DNA of 64,000 bases from Petaurus breviceps papuanus (GCA_028583685.1 JAMXIF010001253.1:79310219-79374218), one strand, 5' to 3'. Positions 33,043 through 45,487 are shown, counted from the stretch's first letter. Notes: generated by a model from the sequence alone, not told the origin. A program made the numbers and translations.

Positions 33043-34235
33043 CCACAAAGTGGCCATTATCTGTAGACTAGATGTCATTGAGAAATAAATAGGAAAGCAA
33101 CATATTATACTAGTAACCATTTAAAGGAATTCTGCCTCAAAGATAAATTACAGGGTTGGTACCTGTAGCCTTATATTTTTTCATCCTCTTTTGTACTCTT
33201 TTAATAGCTGATACATCACCAGATCATGATCTCTGATAGAGTTTAGGTGAGCTTTTATTAACTATTCCTCATGTCTTGCTCAGAATGCTTTTCTTTTCTG
33301 AAGAAAGCAAAGTAAGCTCCTCTCAGAGTCCTACAATGATGATGGAAAATGTTAACACATAAACCTTTCCAAGAAAAAGGGAAAAAAAAAACTTTCTAAT
33401 TTTATAAAGTGCATCTGTCTGACAGCAGAGAGACATTAAAAAAAGGTTTTGTCGTGCTAGCTTCATATTTCTGGAGTCAGAGCATCATAACATGCCACTA
33501 TAGCCTTCACTACCTGCAGAGCAAATTGTCAAATTTAATGATGCTGCAAACCAGAAAACATAGTACTTGTGATAAAATAGATTTCTGATTCTAGCTCTTA
33601 AGGGTAGATTTGTGGCATTTTCAGATGCTTGCAAATGGGACCGAGCAGTTGTTCAAACATTAAAGGTGCTATGAGTCATCACAGAATGCTCAATTTTATT
33701 TAAATTTTTTTCTAAAATAGTAATATGTTAAATGAAGACATGTAGAAAAAAGCTGCCATGGTGCTTTGAATCCCAGCTCTTGGTGCTACATAAATATATA
33801 GATTACAACAAATTTATGACTCCTAATATAAAGCTCAACTCTGATTTAAGCTATTTCTTTGGGGATGAAATGAAGTCAAGAATGATGCAGTTCCCCAAGG
33901 ACACTAAATTGAGTCCAGATCCTTTGCCAGTTCCCAGTAGTTCATATTTTCCTCAATTATCTGGAAATGTCATCACCTTTGTCTCCATAGCCCAGTGATA
34001 TTTTTTCTGACATTAAAAGAAAAATATAACTAACTAGAAAGTGTAGCTAATTTCCACGACATAATAAGTTCAATAGCTGAATATTTTGCTTTAATAGAGA
34101 ATATTTTGTTGAGTTACATAACTACTGTGTCAGAATACAATTACAGTATCTACCACTTCATCATATGAAATACCTGTTAAACTGGAATCAACATTTTTTA
34201 AAGAAAATTAGATTTATACCTTAATAGATATATAA
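32060..34235. other. Repeat-poor interval with candidate conserved non-coding DNA
   Basis: Apart from (TG)n at 33004-33041 nothing repetitive is recognised. 33270-33600 has mixed, non-repetitive composition. An 88-codon frame at 33732-33998 shows no known motif. Confidence 0.45.
33004..33041. repeat. (TG)n microsatellite
   Basis: Eighteen or so TG dinucleotides with one interruption. Confidence 0.97.
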
Positions 34236-34240
34236 TTAAA

Positions 34241-34436
34241 GGTTATTGGGGCCATCTTTAGTCATCCTGATCTATATCTCACCACTGGACCCAGATAACT
34301 CCAAAGGAGAAAGTGAGCCTGATGACTTTGCACAGCCCTCCCTCACTTAAATTCAATTCACATGCAATTCATGGCATCATCTTCCTGATGTCGTGGTTCT
34401 CATTGAAAAGAAAGGACAAACAACCACAACAATTAC
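34241..34436 (+). mobile_element. Short non-autonomous element with RTE head and RTE tail
   Basis: About 195 bp. The first 130 bases ('ccactggacccagataactc', 'cctgatgactttgcac', 'cttaaattcaattcac') align with the RTE 5' region in its own sense (reverse complement of about 27500-27375). The last 50 bases ('cattgaaaagaaaggacaa', 'caaccacaacaa') match the RTE 3' tail. So it appears to be an internally shortened RTE derivative or RTE-driven SINE. Confidence 0.7.
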
Positions 34437-35175
34437 AGATTATACCTAATACAGATTATATCTCAGTGGATCCAGAAGGCTAAAATGTCAGGCAAAATAG
34501 TCAGCTAATGTGTCACATAAGGACACAGTTTGGTGTGTCTGATTAATTGAAACCATCAGTTACTTAGTCCTTAAGCTGTAATATTGCTAGTGTTTTCCCA
34601 TAAATTATTGGAAAGTTACATTTTTTCTATTTAAAAGGGATAGATTTTGTTATAGGTGCGTGGATCCATGAACATTAAAGAAACTCAATTCTCAATTTAA
34701 AAAAAAATGGTATTTGAAGTTAATAAGGCATACAGGCATAGAGACAAGTATCACATTAAATTTATAAAATAGTATTTTGATTTTTGTATGTAATTAAGTC
34801 ATTAACGTGATCAGTAGAAGAGGAGGAAAATAGGAAAAGAATAGGAATGGAAGAACATCAATGGTAATCATATGTTCAGTACTTAACTCTGCTTCATTTT
34901 GAATGGTTTTTAATTCCTCCAATAAAAACTAGGAAATTTATGGACCAAAAAGGAAATAATTGGTTCAGACTTTTCTGGATAGTGTTTTAGAGACCTTTAT
35001 ATCCTATGTATCTCCAAATAACCTGTCCAAAATATAAGAAATTAAAGTTTACCATTAATTAAAAATTTATTATAGCTACCTTATAAACATAGGACAAATT
35101 TATGATACAGTTAACTTATATTCTTATATGTGCCACATGTACACTTTATAATACTTTGGGATTCATTTGCCCACT
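34437..35175. other. Unclassified AT-rich interval
   Basis: Nothing recognised. Confidence 0.5.
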
Positions 35176-35179
35176 TTAT

Positions 35180-35398
35180 AATAATAGCTTCTATAAATAT
35201 ATAATGCTTTATGTTTACTTAGTGCTTTCTTCACAGCAACCATAGGGTATCGTTGTCATTTTGTAAGTAAAGAAAATGAGGCTTAGAATATTTAAATGAC
35301 TTTTCCATAATTACATAGGAACTTGTCAATCCAGGATTTGAAACCAGATCTCTTGATTCCAAGCTCACATTCTTCCTACTATGTCATGCTTCCACTAT
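35180..35398 (-). mobile_element. MIR-type SINE, antisense
   Basis: 'aagaaaatgaggcttagaat', 'ttacataggaacttgtcaat', 'aaccagatctcttgattcca', 'ctactatgtcatgcttcc'. Confidence 0.75.
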
Positions 35399-36605
35399 AA
35401 AAGTTAATTTTTTTCATCATTTTGCTTTAGTGATTTTTTTTTGGTCTTATCTATGATTTATTTGGTTCTGGTCAAGACTGAATTCCCCAGTTGTATTATT
35501 ATTCTTGTAAGAAAATGTGACTAAATTGTTGGAAGCAGTTTCTAGGAATGCATTGTGTCCTCCCTGTTTGAATATGGATATGTAACAGTAAAGCAGTCTG
35601 GATCATAAAGCTGTTTATAGCTAAGCCTTCTTAAGTACTGGTTCTTAAAGGAAATGTTCTGTGATAATTTAAATCAAATAGCTATCTGGTGAGGGCTTTC
35701 AGTCAGCTAATCTTCAAAGAGGAAAAAAAATAGTAAAGTAACCCAGAGACCATGTTATTTAAAAATATGATTGAGTTCTCTAATGATATAGAAATGTACT
35801 TTGCAACAACAAAAAAAAATAACTTTTCTAGGCACTTCCATTTGAAAAGAGAGATGAAATAAGATATGAAGATAAGGGGCTCGATTTTTCAGGAAATTAT
35901 TTCAGATACAGTTTGTGAAAGAGAAAAGGTTATTTTATCTTAAAGTAGATATAACAACTAAATATATATTTCAGACTGAAATACCTAAATAATAACTAAA
36001 TATAATAAAAATAGCTAAAATAGTTATTTTAGCCACAGCTACAAGGCATTCTGGTACTAATCTGGCCTCTAGTCTCAATCACATGTATATATAAGACTAA
36101 GTAAGGACTTTTGACCATTAAGGGCTTAAATTTGGAGTAAATACTCTAATAAGATTTGTGAATGTAAAAAAGGTGAAATATCAATTTAGTTAAGAGCTCA
36201 TGAGTAAGGTACCTAATGGTACCCTATGATTGGTTTTCTTTATAAGATTCCTTTGTAAGGTATTTCCATTTTAGTGGTATGACTATCCACAGTGCTATTT
36301 TTTTAAACGTGTATTAAGAGAAAGGGATGTTCATTTCCAACTTTATTAGTTATAACTACAGTGAAAGCCTAAACCATAAACCATGGCCACCCGGTAGTGA
36401 CATGCTTTAATTTCAGGAAAATTACCTGAAAGAAGATCAAGAGTCTCACACATAAAACTTTAAAGATGATAGTAATTTGTGACAGCCACATTTACCAATT
36501 TTATGTTCTTGCAAGTATCTGTAGTTTGGTTCTACCACTACATCAACCTTCCTTTCTAAGCCCAATAAGAGTGAAGTTCATAAGACTGCCAAGATCTTTC
36601 ATGTC
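35399..36605. other. Unclassified AT-rich interval
   Basis: No family seen. A small perfect inverted repeat (gctaaaat/attttagc) lies at 36013-36032. Confidence 0.5.
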
Positions 36606-36609
36606 CCTA

Positions 36610-36745
36610 AATCTCTTTTTTGATAATAGTAGCATTTGCCTACCACTTTACAAATGTTATTTAATTTTATCCTTACAACAGCCCTGGAATATAGGTGTTA
36701 TTCCCATTTTACACATGAGGAAAGTGGGTTACACAGCAATAATAT
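36610..36745 (-). mobile_element. MIR-type SINE, antisense
   Basis: 'tatccttacaacagccctgg', 'ttcccattttacacatgagg', 'aaagtgggttacacagc'. Confidence 0.75.
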
Positions 36746-37570
36746 AACAATGATCAGCTGTGAAAGATTTAGCTACTCTGATCGATACCATAATCCTAGA
36801 CAATTTGGAAAAAAAACCCATGATAAAAAATGGTATCACCCTCCAGAGACAGAAGTGATGAACTCTTGAGTTTAAGTTGAAGCATACCTTTTTCACTTTC
36901 ATGTCTCTTGCTTTTCATTTTTGTTTGTTTTTTGGACCATGACTAATATTGAAATATGTTTTGCATAGCTTCACATGCATAATTGATATCATATTTCTTA
37001 CCTTCTCGATGTGTATAGAAGAGGTGGGAGGAAAAAAATTTGAAAGTCAAAGTTTTAAGAAATGAAAGTTAAAAATAAACAGATAACTGAAAGAAGGAAA
37101 AATGAGTTACCAAGTGTTTAAGAGACTTGCCCAGGGCCATACAGCAGATAGATAAATGGAAAGAGGGGGGAGTTAATTTCAGAGTAGTTAATTAACTTGT
37201 CCAGGATCATAAAACTATGTGTTTATTTTTCTTAAGTTTCTTTTCTTTGTTGCATTTTTTAAAAAAAATCTATCTAACTTCAGTTTTCTTGACAAGAAAA
37301 TCTCTCCTTTTTCTCCATATATGATTATATTCAAGTTGCAGGATAAGTTATTCTCACTTAGAATACATTACTATTCAGCTTTTACTATATTCCCATCTAT
37401 TCTTTATTTTCTCATAGTTTTTGACATATCCTAAACAATTTCCCATAAAGATACAAGGTGCCTTCCATATCTTGCTAAGTTTTTTTTAAAAATTTCTAGA
37501 TAGAAACAACCATAGAAATAAATTTGTTCATGATGTCCTAATTATAAATTAAAACATAACACAGATAGAT
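36746..37570. other. Unclassified interval with a MIR trace
   Basis: 'gagacttgcccagggccat' near 37121 is a MIR remnant. The rest is AT-rich and unrecognised. Confidence 0.45.
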
Positions 37571-38480
37571 GTTAAATTGTCTTTCGTTCCTGAAGAGGAC
37601 TGAAATGACATTACTATGCTAGAGTCAAATTACAATGTGTCTGACTGGCTGATCAAACATGAGCTCGGAATGCTCTACCACAGGTTGGGCACAAATAGTC
37701 CATGTGAACATTTGGGCTGGATTCTCTAAATTTGCACATCCTGTGTTGCCTTTGAGTTGTCTAGATTCTATTTTGCTCATAGAGCACTTTCTCTGATGTA
37801 GGCATGCTATGTGGAGTGATCCTGTGGCAGTGTCTTCCATGTCACACAATCATTTCCAAAGATCTTAAGAGAGACCTTGAGAATGTCCTTGCATCGCTTC
37901 TTCGGACCACTATGTGAATGCTTACCCTATGTGAGTTCTCCATAAAATAGTCTTTTTGGCAGGCATACGTTTTGTATTCGAACAATGTGGCCAGCCCATC
38001 AGAGTTTCACTCTCTAAAGCAGAGTTTGAATGTTTGGCAGTTTAGTTAAAGTAAGGCCCTCAGTGTCTGGTACCTTATCCTGCCAGGTGATCTTCAGAAT
38101 CTTCCTCAGACGGTTCACATAGAAATGATTCAATTTCCTGGCATGGCACTTGTAGACTGTTCAGGTTTTGCAGGCATACAACAATGAGGTCAGCACAGTG
38201 GCTCTATAGACTTTCAGTTTGGTAGTCAGTCTAATACCTCTTTTCTCCCACACTTTCTTTTGGAGCCTCCCAAACACTGAGCTAGCCCTGGCAGTGCATG
38301 CATCAACATCATTATCAGTGTGTACATCCCTGGAAAGTATATTACCAAGGTATGTGAATTTATAAAATGATGAGAGAATGTCACAGAGTTCAATAGAAGA
38401 ATTATGGCCAATCAATGGAGAGATAATGCCAATGTTTCCCTTTAATGAGGACATTTTCTTGATGTATAATGTTTCAGAAT
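37571..38480 (-). mobile_element. RTE LINE, 5'-truncated copy
   Basis: Covers the end of the reverse transcriptase, the C-terminal zinc-finger-like region and the tail. A frame at 38161-38499 reads FTYLGNILSRDVHTDNDVDA, then SSVFGRLQKKVWEKRGI and LTTKLKVYRATVLTSLLYAC, a conserved block of the RTE reverse-transcriptase C-terminus. Same strand and same 3' end as the copy at 23631, with clear sequence similarity from 37600 on. Later parts are broken. Confidence 0.85.
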
Positions 38481-38837
38481 ATGTAGACATCCTTCTCAAA
38501 GAGATTGATGGTTTCTTTAAAGAGATCAGCCTAATATTCCATGGAGGTGAGGGGGTCAGAGAGGAGGAAATGAAGAATGCATATTGCTAGAATTGCTATG
38601 TGAATTGTTGTTTCCTCAGTGGTAGAAAATCTAAATGTTGGAAATAACATTTTTGGTTATATTTATCTGTGATTCACTCTCTGGTGACCTGCAGATTCCA
38701 TCAATTATTACTTTGCTTTCCGTTTTTTATACTTCTAGGCAATTATCTTCTATGATTTCTTAAAATGTAGTATGTAAGTTATTAATTTTATTATAATCTT
38801 TGGAATCCTAACAATCCTTTTAAATAAAATGTCATTT
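38481..38837. other. Unclassified; weak L1 ORF1-like text
   Basis: 38725-38830 on the minus strand weakly resembles the L1 ORF1 RNA-binding region ('ttctaggcaattatctt' against 'ttctagaatattagga' at 3083). Too diverged to be sure. Confidence 0.3.
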
Positions 38838-39235
38838 TTTTTCAGTTAGCAAAAAAAATATTTTTTCCTTCCTCTCACCATTGAAAAGGAAAAAAAAATC
38901 CTTAAGATAGTTTTGTATAATCAAACAAAAAAAATTCTCACATTAGCAATAATCGAAAAATTTATGCCTTATTCTGCATTGAGTCCATCGCATCTTTGTC
39001 AAGAGATAGGTAGCATGCTTCATCACAGTCCTCTGTCATCTTTATTGATAACTTTATTGATGAGTGTTCTTAGATCTTTCAGAATTAATAGTTTTCTCTT
39101 TAACTTAGTTTTTATTGAGCAAATTGTTTTCCTTGTTCTGCTCAATTCACTCTCCAGAAGTTTATAAAATCTTCCCAATTTTCAGTGAAACTAGGTCCTT
39201 GATAGTTTGTAGACTTTTTTGTTTTTGAGTTATGA
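38838..39235 (-). mobile_element. L1 3' end fragment
   Basis: 'ttctgcattgagtccatcgc', 'aggtagcatgcttcatcac', 'gttctgctcaattcactctc' are antisense L1 3' UTR of the same type as 10556-11705. Confidence 0.7.
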
Positions 39236-39258
39236 AATATAAAACCATCTCATTACCG

Positions 39259-39325
39259 TGTGTGTGTGGTGTGTGTAGTATGTGTGTGTGTGTGTGCGTG
39301 TGTGCACATGCGCAAGCACGCACAT
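39259..39325. repeat. (TG)n and purine-pyrimidine alternating tract
   Basis: TG repeats run into 'gtgcacatgcgcaagcacgc'. Confidence 0.92.
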
Positions 39326-39329
39326 TCCT

Positions 39330-40885
39330 AACTTCCATTTTAGGCCTTCTAGTCCACTCCTTATCTTTTCTTTCTTTTTTTTTTGTTAGACCTTCCAGCT
39401 ACTTTTAGAATTCCATAACCATTGAATTTTGTCTTCTGGGGTTTTGGTAGTTTTATTCTCTTCTTGAAAACAAAAGAAAATGTAAGAGAATAGTGAATTT
39501 TTTTAATTCTATATAAATTAATATACACTTAATAAAACAAGCTATAAACAGTTTACAATTTTATATAGTCTTTTTTGTGCTTTGTATACTGAAATTTTCA
39601 TGCTTGTTGGTGGTTTTAAATGAATAATTAAAAAGAATTATTCTCTTCTTCTGAAGATTCAATTTGAGATACTCTTATCCCAAAGTATTTCTTCATTGTT
39701 GTGGAAGCATTTTCTTTTGTTCGGTTATTTCCCACTTTTGTTCATTGTCTTATTTCTTTATCCCCTTTGAGGATAAGACAACCCCCTTGGGACTCAATTT
39801 CCTTTTGGTAGTGGAAAACTGGAGTTAAATCAGTGCTGGTAGAAAGATTGACTGGATGAAGGCAGTTGTCTAATCCACCTTTTTTTTTCTTTTTTGGCTC
39901 AGTATCTTCTAACTCACAATAGGCATATACTAAATGCATGTTGACTGACTGATTAAGAGTAGTCATTGCTGCATACAGGAAACAAATGCTTCAAAATTCT
40001 TTCAGTGGAAGGCCTAGGGTAGGGTTAGTGAATGAGGGGCAATGAACTCTGGCGGAAACTTTGCAGGTCTTTAATGACTTCCCATTTTATCTCCTGTTAA
40101 TTTCACAATTCTTTAACTTAGTAAATACTGTAATCACTAACCATGAGGAATGTGCTATGCGTGACTATGATGGTAGTGGATGGCCAAAAGATCACAGGGT
40201 CAAAAGTATGGCCTCTAATTACTGTTAGCTTTTCTCTAAGATTTTTTTGGTGATTACAGTAATTTATTTTCTTTTCTTTTGAATATTGTTCTTTTGTTAC
40301 TTTTGGAAAACATTTTGGTCTTTTTTCAAGCAGAGTGAGAGCAAACTTAGATTGGTCAGAATTTTTTAGTTTGGCACCTTGTTAGAATCTAGCAATATGC
40401 ATTCCCCATCTCCTTTTCTTTTTCTTTTTTGTCCCCCTGTGTGGTCTTTTAGGCTGATCCTTTTCAGTAGCCATGGATCTCACTGAGAAGGACTTCTACA
40501 TGTTCTGAAACATAATACAGTCAACAAAATGTTATCATTAAAGAGAAACATCTGGAGTATCTCTCCATCAATTGGCCATACCTCTTCTGTTGGATTCTGT
40601 GACATTCTCTGATTGTTTGGTAAATGTTTACCTTTATGTTTTTATGTCTTAATTTATAATTAGGATATCGTGGATAAAGTTATCTTTATGGTTGTTTCCA
40701 CTGAGGAATTTTTATGAATTTATCAACATACAGGAGGCACCTTGTTAGAGAAGAGAGTTTCTGGGCCTTCATTTTTCCTTATAGTAAGAGGTAAAAATCT
40801 CCTCCTCCCCTATCCCTGTCCTTTTTTATCTCTTCCATCTCTTTTTGGGAGAGTGATACATGATTCCATCCGTGTTTTTTCTCAT
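39330..40885. other. Unclassified interval
   Basis: About 1.5 kb, no recognised family or exon. Confidence 0.45.
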
Positions 40886-40903
40886 AATTTTTAAATATTC
40901 TTT

Positions 40904-41043
40904 TTTTTTTAAAGCAATTGGGGTTAAGTAACTTGCTCAAGGTTACACGGCCAGGTGTTTCTGGGTGGATGCTAAGTGTCTGAGCCCAGATTCGATGCCC
41001 AGGTCATCCTGACACTGGGGCCAGTGCTCTTACTGGCCGCCTC
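40904..41043 (-). mobile_element. tRNA-derived SINE (second subfamily), minus strand
   Basis: T-run, 'ggggttaagtaacttgctca', 'gagcccagattcgatg', 'ctgacactggggccag'; the last bases of the head are missing. Target duplication 'tttaaatattctttt' at about 40889 and 41044. Confidence 0.88.
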
Positions 41044-41377
41044 TTTAAATATTCTTTTAAAAGAATTTGAATAGCAATCCCTGAGTGACTTCTTGTATCA
41101 CTTACCTGTGGAAGAAATCCATATTGGATTGGATCAGATTTAGTCCATCTTTCCAAGTAGATTTTTCATATTCCTAAGTGCCATTTCTATTTCTTCCCTG
41201 TAGCAAACTAGCTATTAAAAAATCAGATTCTGAATTTGATGTTTCCACTGTGCTTTCCCTCCTAACGTACCTTGTATTTAATGATTTTGAGGCTCTATTC
41301 TTTGCCACCTTCTCTTTATACATTTTCTCATCTGGTACCACACTTCTCTCTATGCAGATGACTCTCAAATCTATAGG

Positions 41378-41490
41378 ACCATAGATAAAGAGTTAGAAGA
41401 GACCTCAGAGACCATCTAATCAAGTTCTCTTTTTTTACGTGAGGAAAATGAGGTCCAGGGATATCAAGTGATATCAAGTCCAAGTCCAAA
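41378..41490 (-). mobile_element. MIR-type fragment nested in L2
   Basis: 'gagacctcagagaccatcta' and 'gaggaaaatgaggtccaggg' are antisense MIR text. Confidence 0.6.
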
Positions 41491-41771
41491 TATCTCTTTT
41501 GAGCTCTGGTTCCACATTTCTGAGACCCAGCTGGACATTTCCACCTTTAAGGTCTCACCGATATGCTGAACCTAGTGTCCAAAGCTGAATTCATAAATTT
41601 GTACTTTAAACATTTTTTTTCTCCCAGCATCCTTTTTTCTGTGGTGATGCTGCCATTCTTCCATCCTTAAAACACTTGACTCTTTCTTCTCTCTTATAAA
41701 CTGCATCTAAACAGTTTCTAAATCCTTGCATTTCTACTATACAATATATTTCACATGTGTTGTTCTGTCCA

Positions 41772-41960
41772 CTCCAATTACCTACCAGTCAGTCGATCAG
41801 CAAGCATTTATCATTATGCTAAGTGCTGGGAATAGAAGGAATCTCCCTTACCCCCTGCTCCAATCACTGCCTTCAAGGATCTTTCCTAATTTGAGAGGCG
41901 ACATATAAACAATTATGTATGTAAAAGATATATACCAGGAAAAGTGGAATCTGATGATTC
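41772..41960 (-). mobile_element. L2 3' end, antisense, nested in sense L2
   Basis: 'cagcaagcatttatcattat', 'gctaagtgctgggaatag', 'aaacaattatgtatg' are the antisense L2 3' end, opposite to the surrounding copy. Confidence 0.6.
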
Positions 41961-42042
41961 AGACTCCTACTATCCTTCGTCAAGGGTACCACCATCCTTC
42001 CTGTGGCCCAAGCTTACAATTTAGATGTCATTCTTGACTCTT

Positions 42043-42085
<43 letters not shown>
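42043..42085. repeat. (CT)n microsatellite
   Basis: Twenty or so CT units within the L2. Confidence 0.97.
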
Positions 42086-42091
<6 letters not shown>

Positions 42092-43084
42092 TATCTAATC
42101 TGTTTTACTTTTGTAATACCTCTCATATATGCCCTCTTCTCTCCTCTAACTCTGCCACCAACCTGGTATAAGTATTCTTGGACATCATGCTTGGACTATT
42201 GCAATAACTGCTGCTTGGTTTTCTTGCTGCAAATTCTCCCTACTACAGTCTGTCCTTAACTCAGCTGCCAAATTGATCTTTCTTTAGTGCCGATCTGACC
42301 ATGTCATACACACCTTCCAATTGATAAACTCCCTCTCACCTCCAGCATCAAATATTAAAAAAAAAATCGTTTTGGTTTTAAAACCTTTCAAAACTGGTCC
42401 CCTTTCCACCTTTTTGTTCTTTTTATACTTTATCCCCCCTTTCCCAAATATTCTGCTATCTAGTGACAATGGCCTTAATACTCCATCTCTTGATTTCAAG
42501 TATTTTCAGGTACTGTTCCCTGTACCTGGACTGCTCTGCTTCCACATCACTGCCTCCTGGCTTCCTTCAGGTCCCAGCTAAAATTTCACCTTCTACAAAA
42601 AACCTTTCTTAATCCCTCTTAATGCCAGTGTCTTCCCTCTTGATTATTTCCAATTTGTATTATATATAACCTATTTGTACATAATTACTTGTATCTTGTC
42701 TATCCCCATTAGACTTTGAAGTCTTTGATAACAGGGACTATCTTTTGTTTTTGTATTCCAAGCACTTAGCACTATGCCCGTCACATAGTAGGAACTTAAC
42801 ATTTATTAACCATCTGATCTCTAACGTCTCCATTCTCTAGTTTGTCATTTATATAACTCTCCATGGTCTATGAGATAAACTACAAGCTATTTGCCTGAAA
42901 ACTGAGTTTTCTTTGCTTAATACAAGGCCTTAGTAGTTGCCAACAACTGTTGTGAGTTGTCTACAACTCACTCTACCTGACTTTACATAGATTTTGTAAT
43001 ATCTTTACTTTATTCCTAAAGTATGTTGAATATTTCTGTGCTTGTGTGTATGTGAAATTGAGTGAAGTAGAACGTTAGAAAACT

Positions 43085-43275
43085 CCGATTTATATCACAG
43101 TTACATAGTATTTTCACAAATACTATCTGTTTGATCCTAATAAAATCCTATAAAGAAAGTAATACTTATCCCCCTTTTATAGGGGGGAATGAGGAATTAT
43201 GTAAGGAATCTGAGGACCAAGTTACTTACACAAAGTAGCACAATGAAGAGTCAAAATCAAATCTTCTAAGTCTTT
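43085..43275 (-). mobile_element. MIR-type SINE, antisense
   Basis: 'tttgatcctaataaaatcct', 'cccttttataggggggaatg', 'caaagtagcacaatgaagag'. Confidence 0.65.
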
Positions 43276-43279
43276 ATTC

Positions 43280-45485
43280 AATATCTTGATTCCTTGGTTC
43301 CTTAAACTTATAAAATCAGAGGGCTAGATTGTGTCCAATAATTTTGATTTTAAGCTCTAAAAATTATTCTGATTCCACAGTGCTTCTCTGTCTCTCTGCC
43401 TCTGTCTGTCTGTCTCTCACTCTCTTATTTAACCTTTTTATACTAAAAGATGAAATCACATAATTAAAATAATTCTCCACATCATAAGAGCTATTGCCAG
43501 TTTCTTTTTTAAATTTTTTTGTACTTTATATTATAGTGTTTTCAGGCAGGGGGAAGTGAGTGAAATCACTTCGGCATCTCATTTCTATTGATTAGGCAAA
43601 GAAAATGCTTCCAGTAAACCCACATTTCAGTATCATCAAATCATCATGACATTACTTTGATACCCTCTTAGCCAGAAAAGATCCTTGGAAGGCAGTTGCT
43701 CCTATATGTGCTCCATGTATTTCAATCGAAATTTATTTAATCTGATTAGTTGGCTGAAACAAAGCCAGTGCTCTGTCAGCAGCTAGGTAGTAAAACAAAA
43801 AGGCTATAATTAATGAAATTAATGCCAGGAATAGAAACTTGAAATTTGAGGTGACATTTCGGTCATAACATTTCCTTTGAGGTTGACAGAATGGAAAGAC
43901 AGTTTGGTTGGAAGTAATTGTTCTTAGTTTAATGGCACATGATTAGATGAGGATGGTTATGTTTCCTAATGTTACAGACTGCTAAGAAGAATACAGATCA
44001 GCTGACATAAAGTGTACAAGGCTATCTGAAAAATCTGACTAGAGAGCTCAAAAAGGAAGAGGAGCTGTGTTTTCATTTTGCCATCTTCTGCTTCCTATTT
44101 CTTCTTAGAGTAAAACCCTTGAGTATTACGAGCCCAGTCATTTTGGCAATTCTAACATTCGTCTAGTTAGAATGAGTTATGCCTTTGTATATATTCCTGT
44201 GGTATGCTTTGTTGTATAATTTTAATGCTTATTGCTACTGATTACTCTCTACTTGGTGGAAATGTCATGGATCGCATGGCTGTTATTTTCTTAGTAAATC
44301 TGGACAGCATCTCATACAGAGATTTACACTTAGTAGTGGGTTATCGATCAGTGTCAGTGTTTATGGATTTGTTGGTATGGTATTGACTGCACTAAAAATA
44401 ATTACCAGAATCAATTATCTTCTCTATAAAGAGAAATTTCCCATTACCAATAACAAGAAGTCAAGAGAAAAAAAAAGTCTCTTTCATTTATCCACAACAA
44501 AACTTTAACTTAGATGATAATAAATGTCAACAATTGTTGCTGTTGTGTATATAAATCATAAGAATTAATATCCCATAAAATGAGTAGTAGATAAGATCTT
44601 CACTGAGCATTAAATGAATGTGAATCTCAAACTCCATAAATGAACTATTTTTTAGGTCTTAATCAAAAAATTCTTTCTCAGATATTCAAATGGATCTGTG
44701 ATCTCTATCGATTGAAATATTCCCTCAAACAGTACATATCACAACTTATTAATGATCTTCTCTCCAATACAATTTTTATCCCTATACTTCCATAAGTTTT
44801 ATTTAGTATAACCATGTCCATTGTGATATGGTATTTCTTGCTTTCTCTTGAAATCACGAACATTCAGGAAGATCACCAGATAGACTAGCTGTCCATTAAT
44901 TATCTCTTGAACTTGCCACCTAACCAATCAATCTTTTTCATGATATATTTCTTTAATATCACTCTTTCCATCATTTACCTTTCATAATTACTTATTTGTA
45001 TTGTTTTGTGACCTAAGTTCGCCGCATTCTTTTCCACTTTACTTTGGTCCATTCTCAATTTTAAACCAGTGTTCTGGGACTAGCAGCTATCAATAACACT
45101 AGATAAATATTTAAAATGATGGGTTTTTGTTTCATCAAGAAGTTATCAGTCATTAAAATAATATTGTGATTGTCCAGAGGCCATCAGCTCTCCCCTCTTA
45201 TTCCATTTAGTTGACTCCTAATTTGTACATTATAGTCAAGAAAATAGGCGTTTTTATCTACTTTTTCTTTCCCCAATGTGGACACTTAGATTAAAATATT
45301 TTGAGTGATTATGTCTCTGTGCTGTTCCAGAACTCAGTGTAATAAGGATAATGAACAGGAGTATCTGAATAATTCACCATCTTTAGTGAATCCATCACTT
45401 TGGACTCTGTTTGGTATACTCTATGACAATGGCAAAGATCTTTGTTAAGCAAACATTTCCCTGTTTTATGCTTCTTGATATTAAT
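43280..45485. other. Repeat-poor interval with candidate conserved non-coding DNA
   Basis: Apart from a CTGT-rich patch at 43383-43428 no repeat is recognised for 2.2 kb. The part 43550-44110 has balanced composition, TAAT-type cores ('gctataattaatgaaattaa' near 43803) and no homopolymers, as in many vertebrate conserved enhancers. No exon evidence. Confidence 0.45.
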
Positions 45486-45487
45486 GA

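Larger units (their letters stand above)
41225..42815 (+). mobile_element. L2 LINE, RT core to 3' end, with nested repeats
   Basis: Sense-strand L2 (CR1 clade). The catalytic block YADDSQIY is still readable at 41351-41374. Then follow 'gacccagctggacatttcca', 'tcctgtggcccaagcttaca', 'ggactattgcaataactgct', 'ctcagctgccaaattgatct', 'gtacctggactgctctgctt' and the 3' terminus 'ttagcactatgcccg', 'ataggaacttaacat'. Two younger or foreign segments lie inside (41378-41490 and 41772-41960), and a (CT)n tract sits at 42043-42085. Frames are broken by stops and indels; the reverse transcriptase is dead. Confidence 0.85.

Noticed and set aside
33732-33998. 88-codon frame considered as an exon
   Set aside because: No splice-site pair, no homology recognised, composition like its surroundings.
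38725-38830. L1 ORF1 remnant directly beside an L1 3' UTR
   Set aside because: Similarity is weak, and the order on the minus strand (3' UTR upstream of ORF1) is wrong for a single element; left as tentative.
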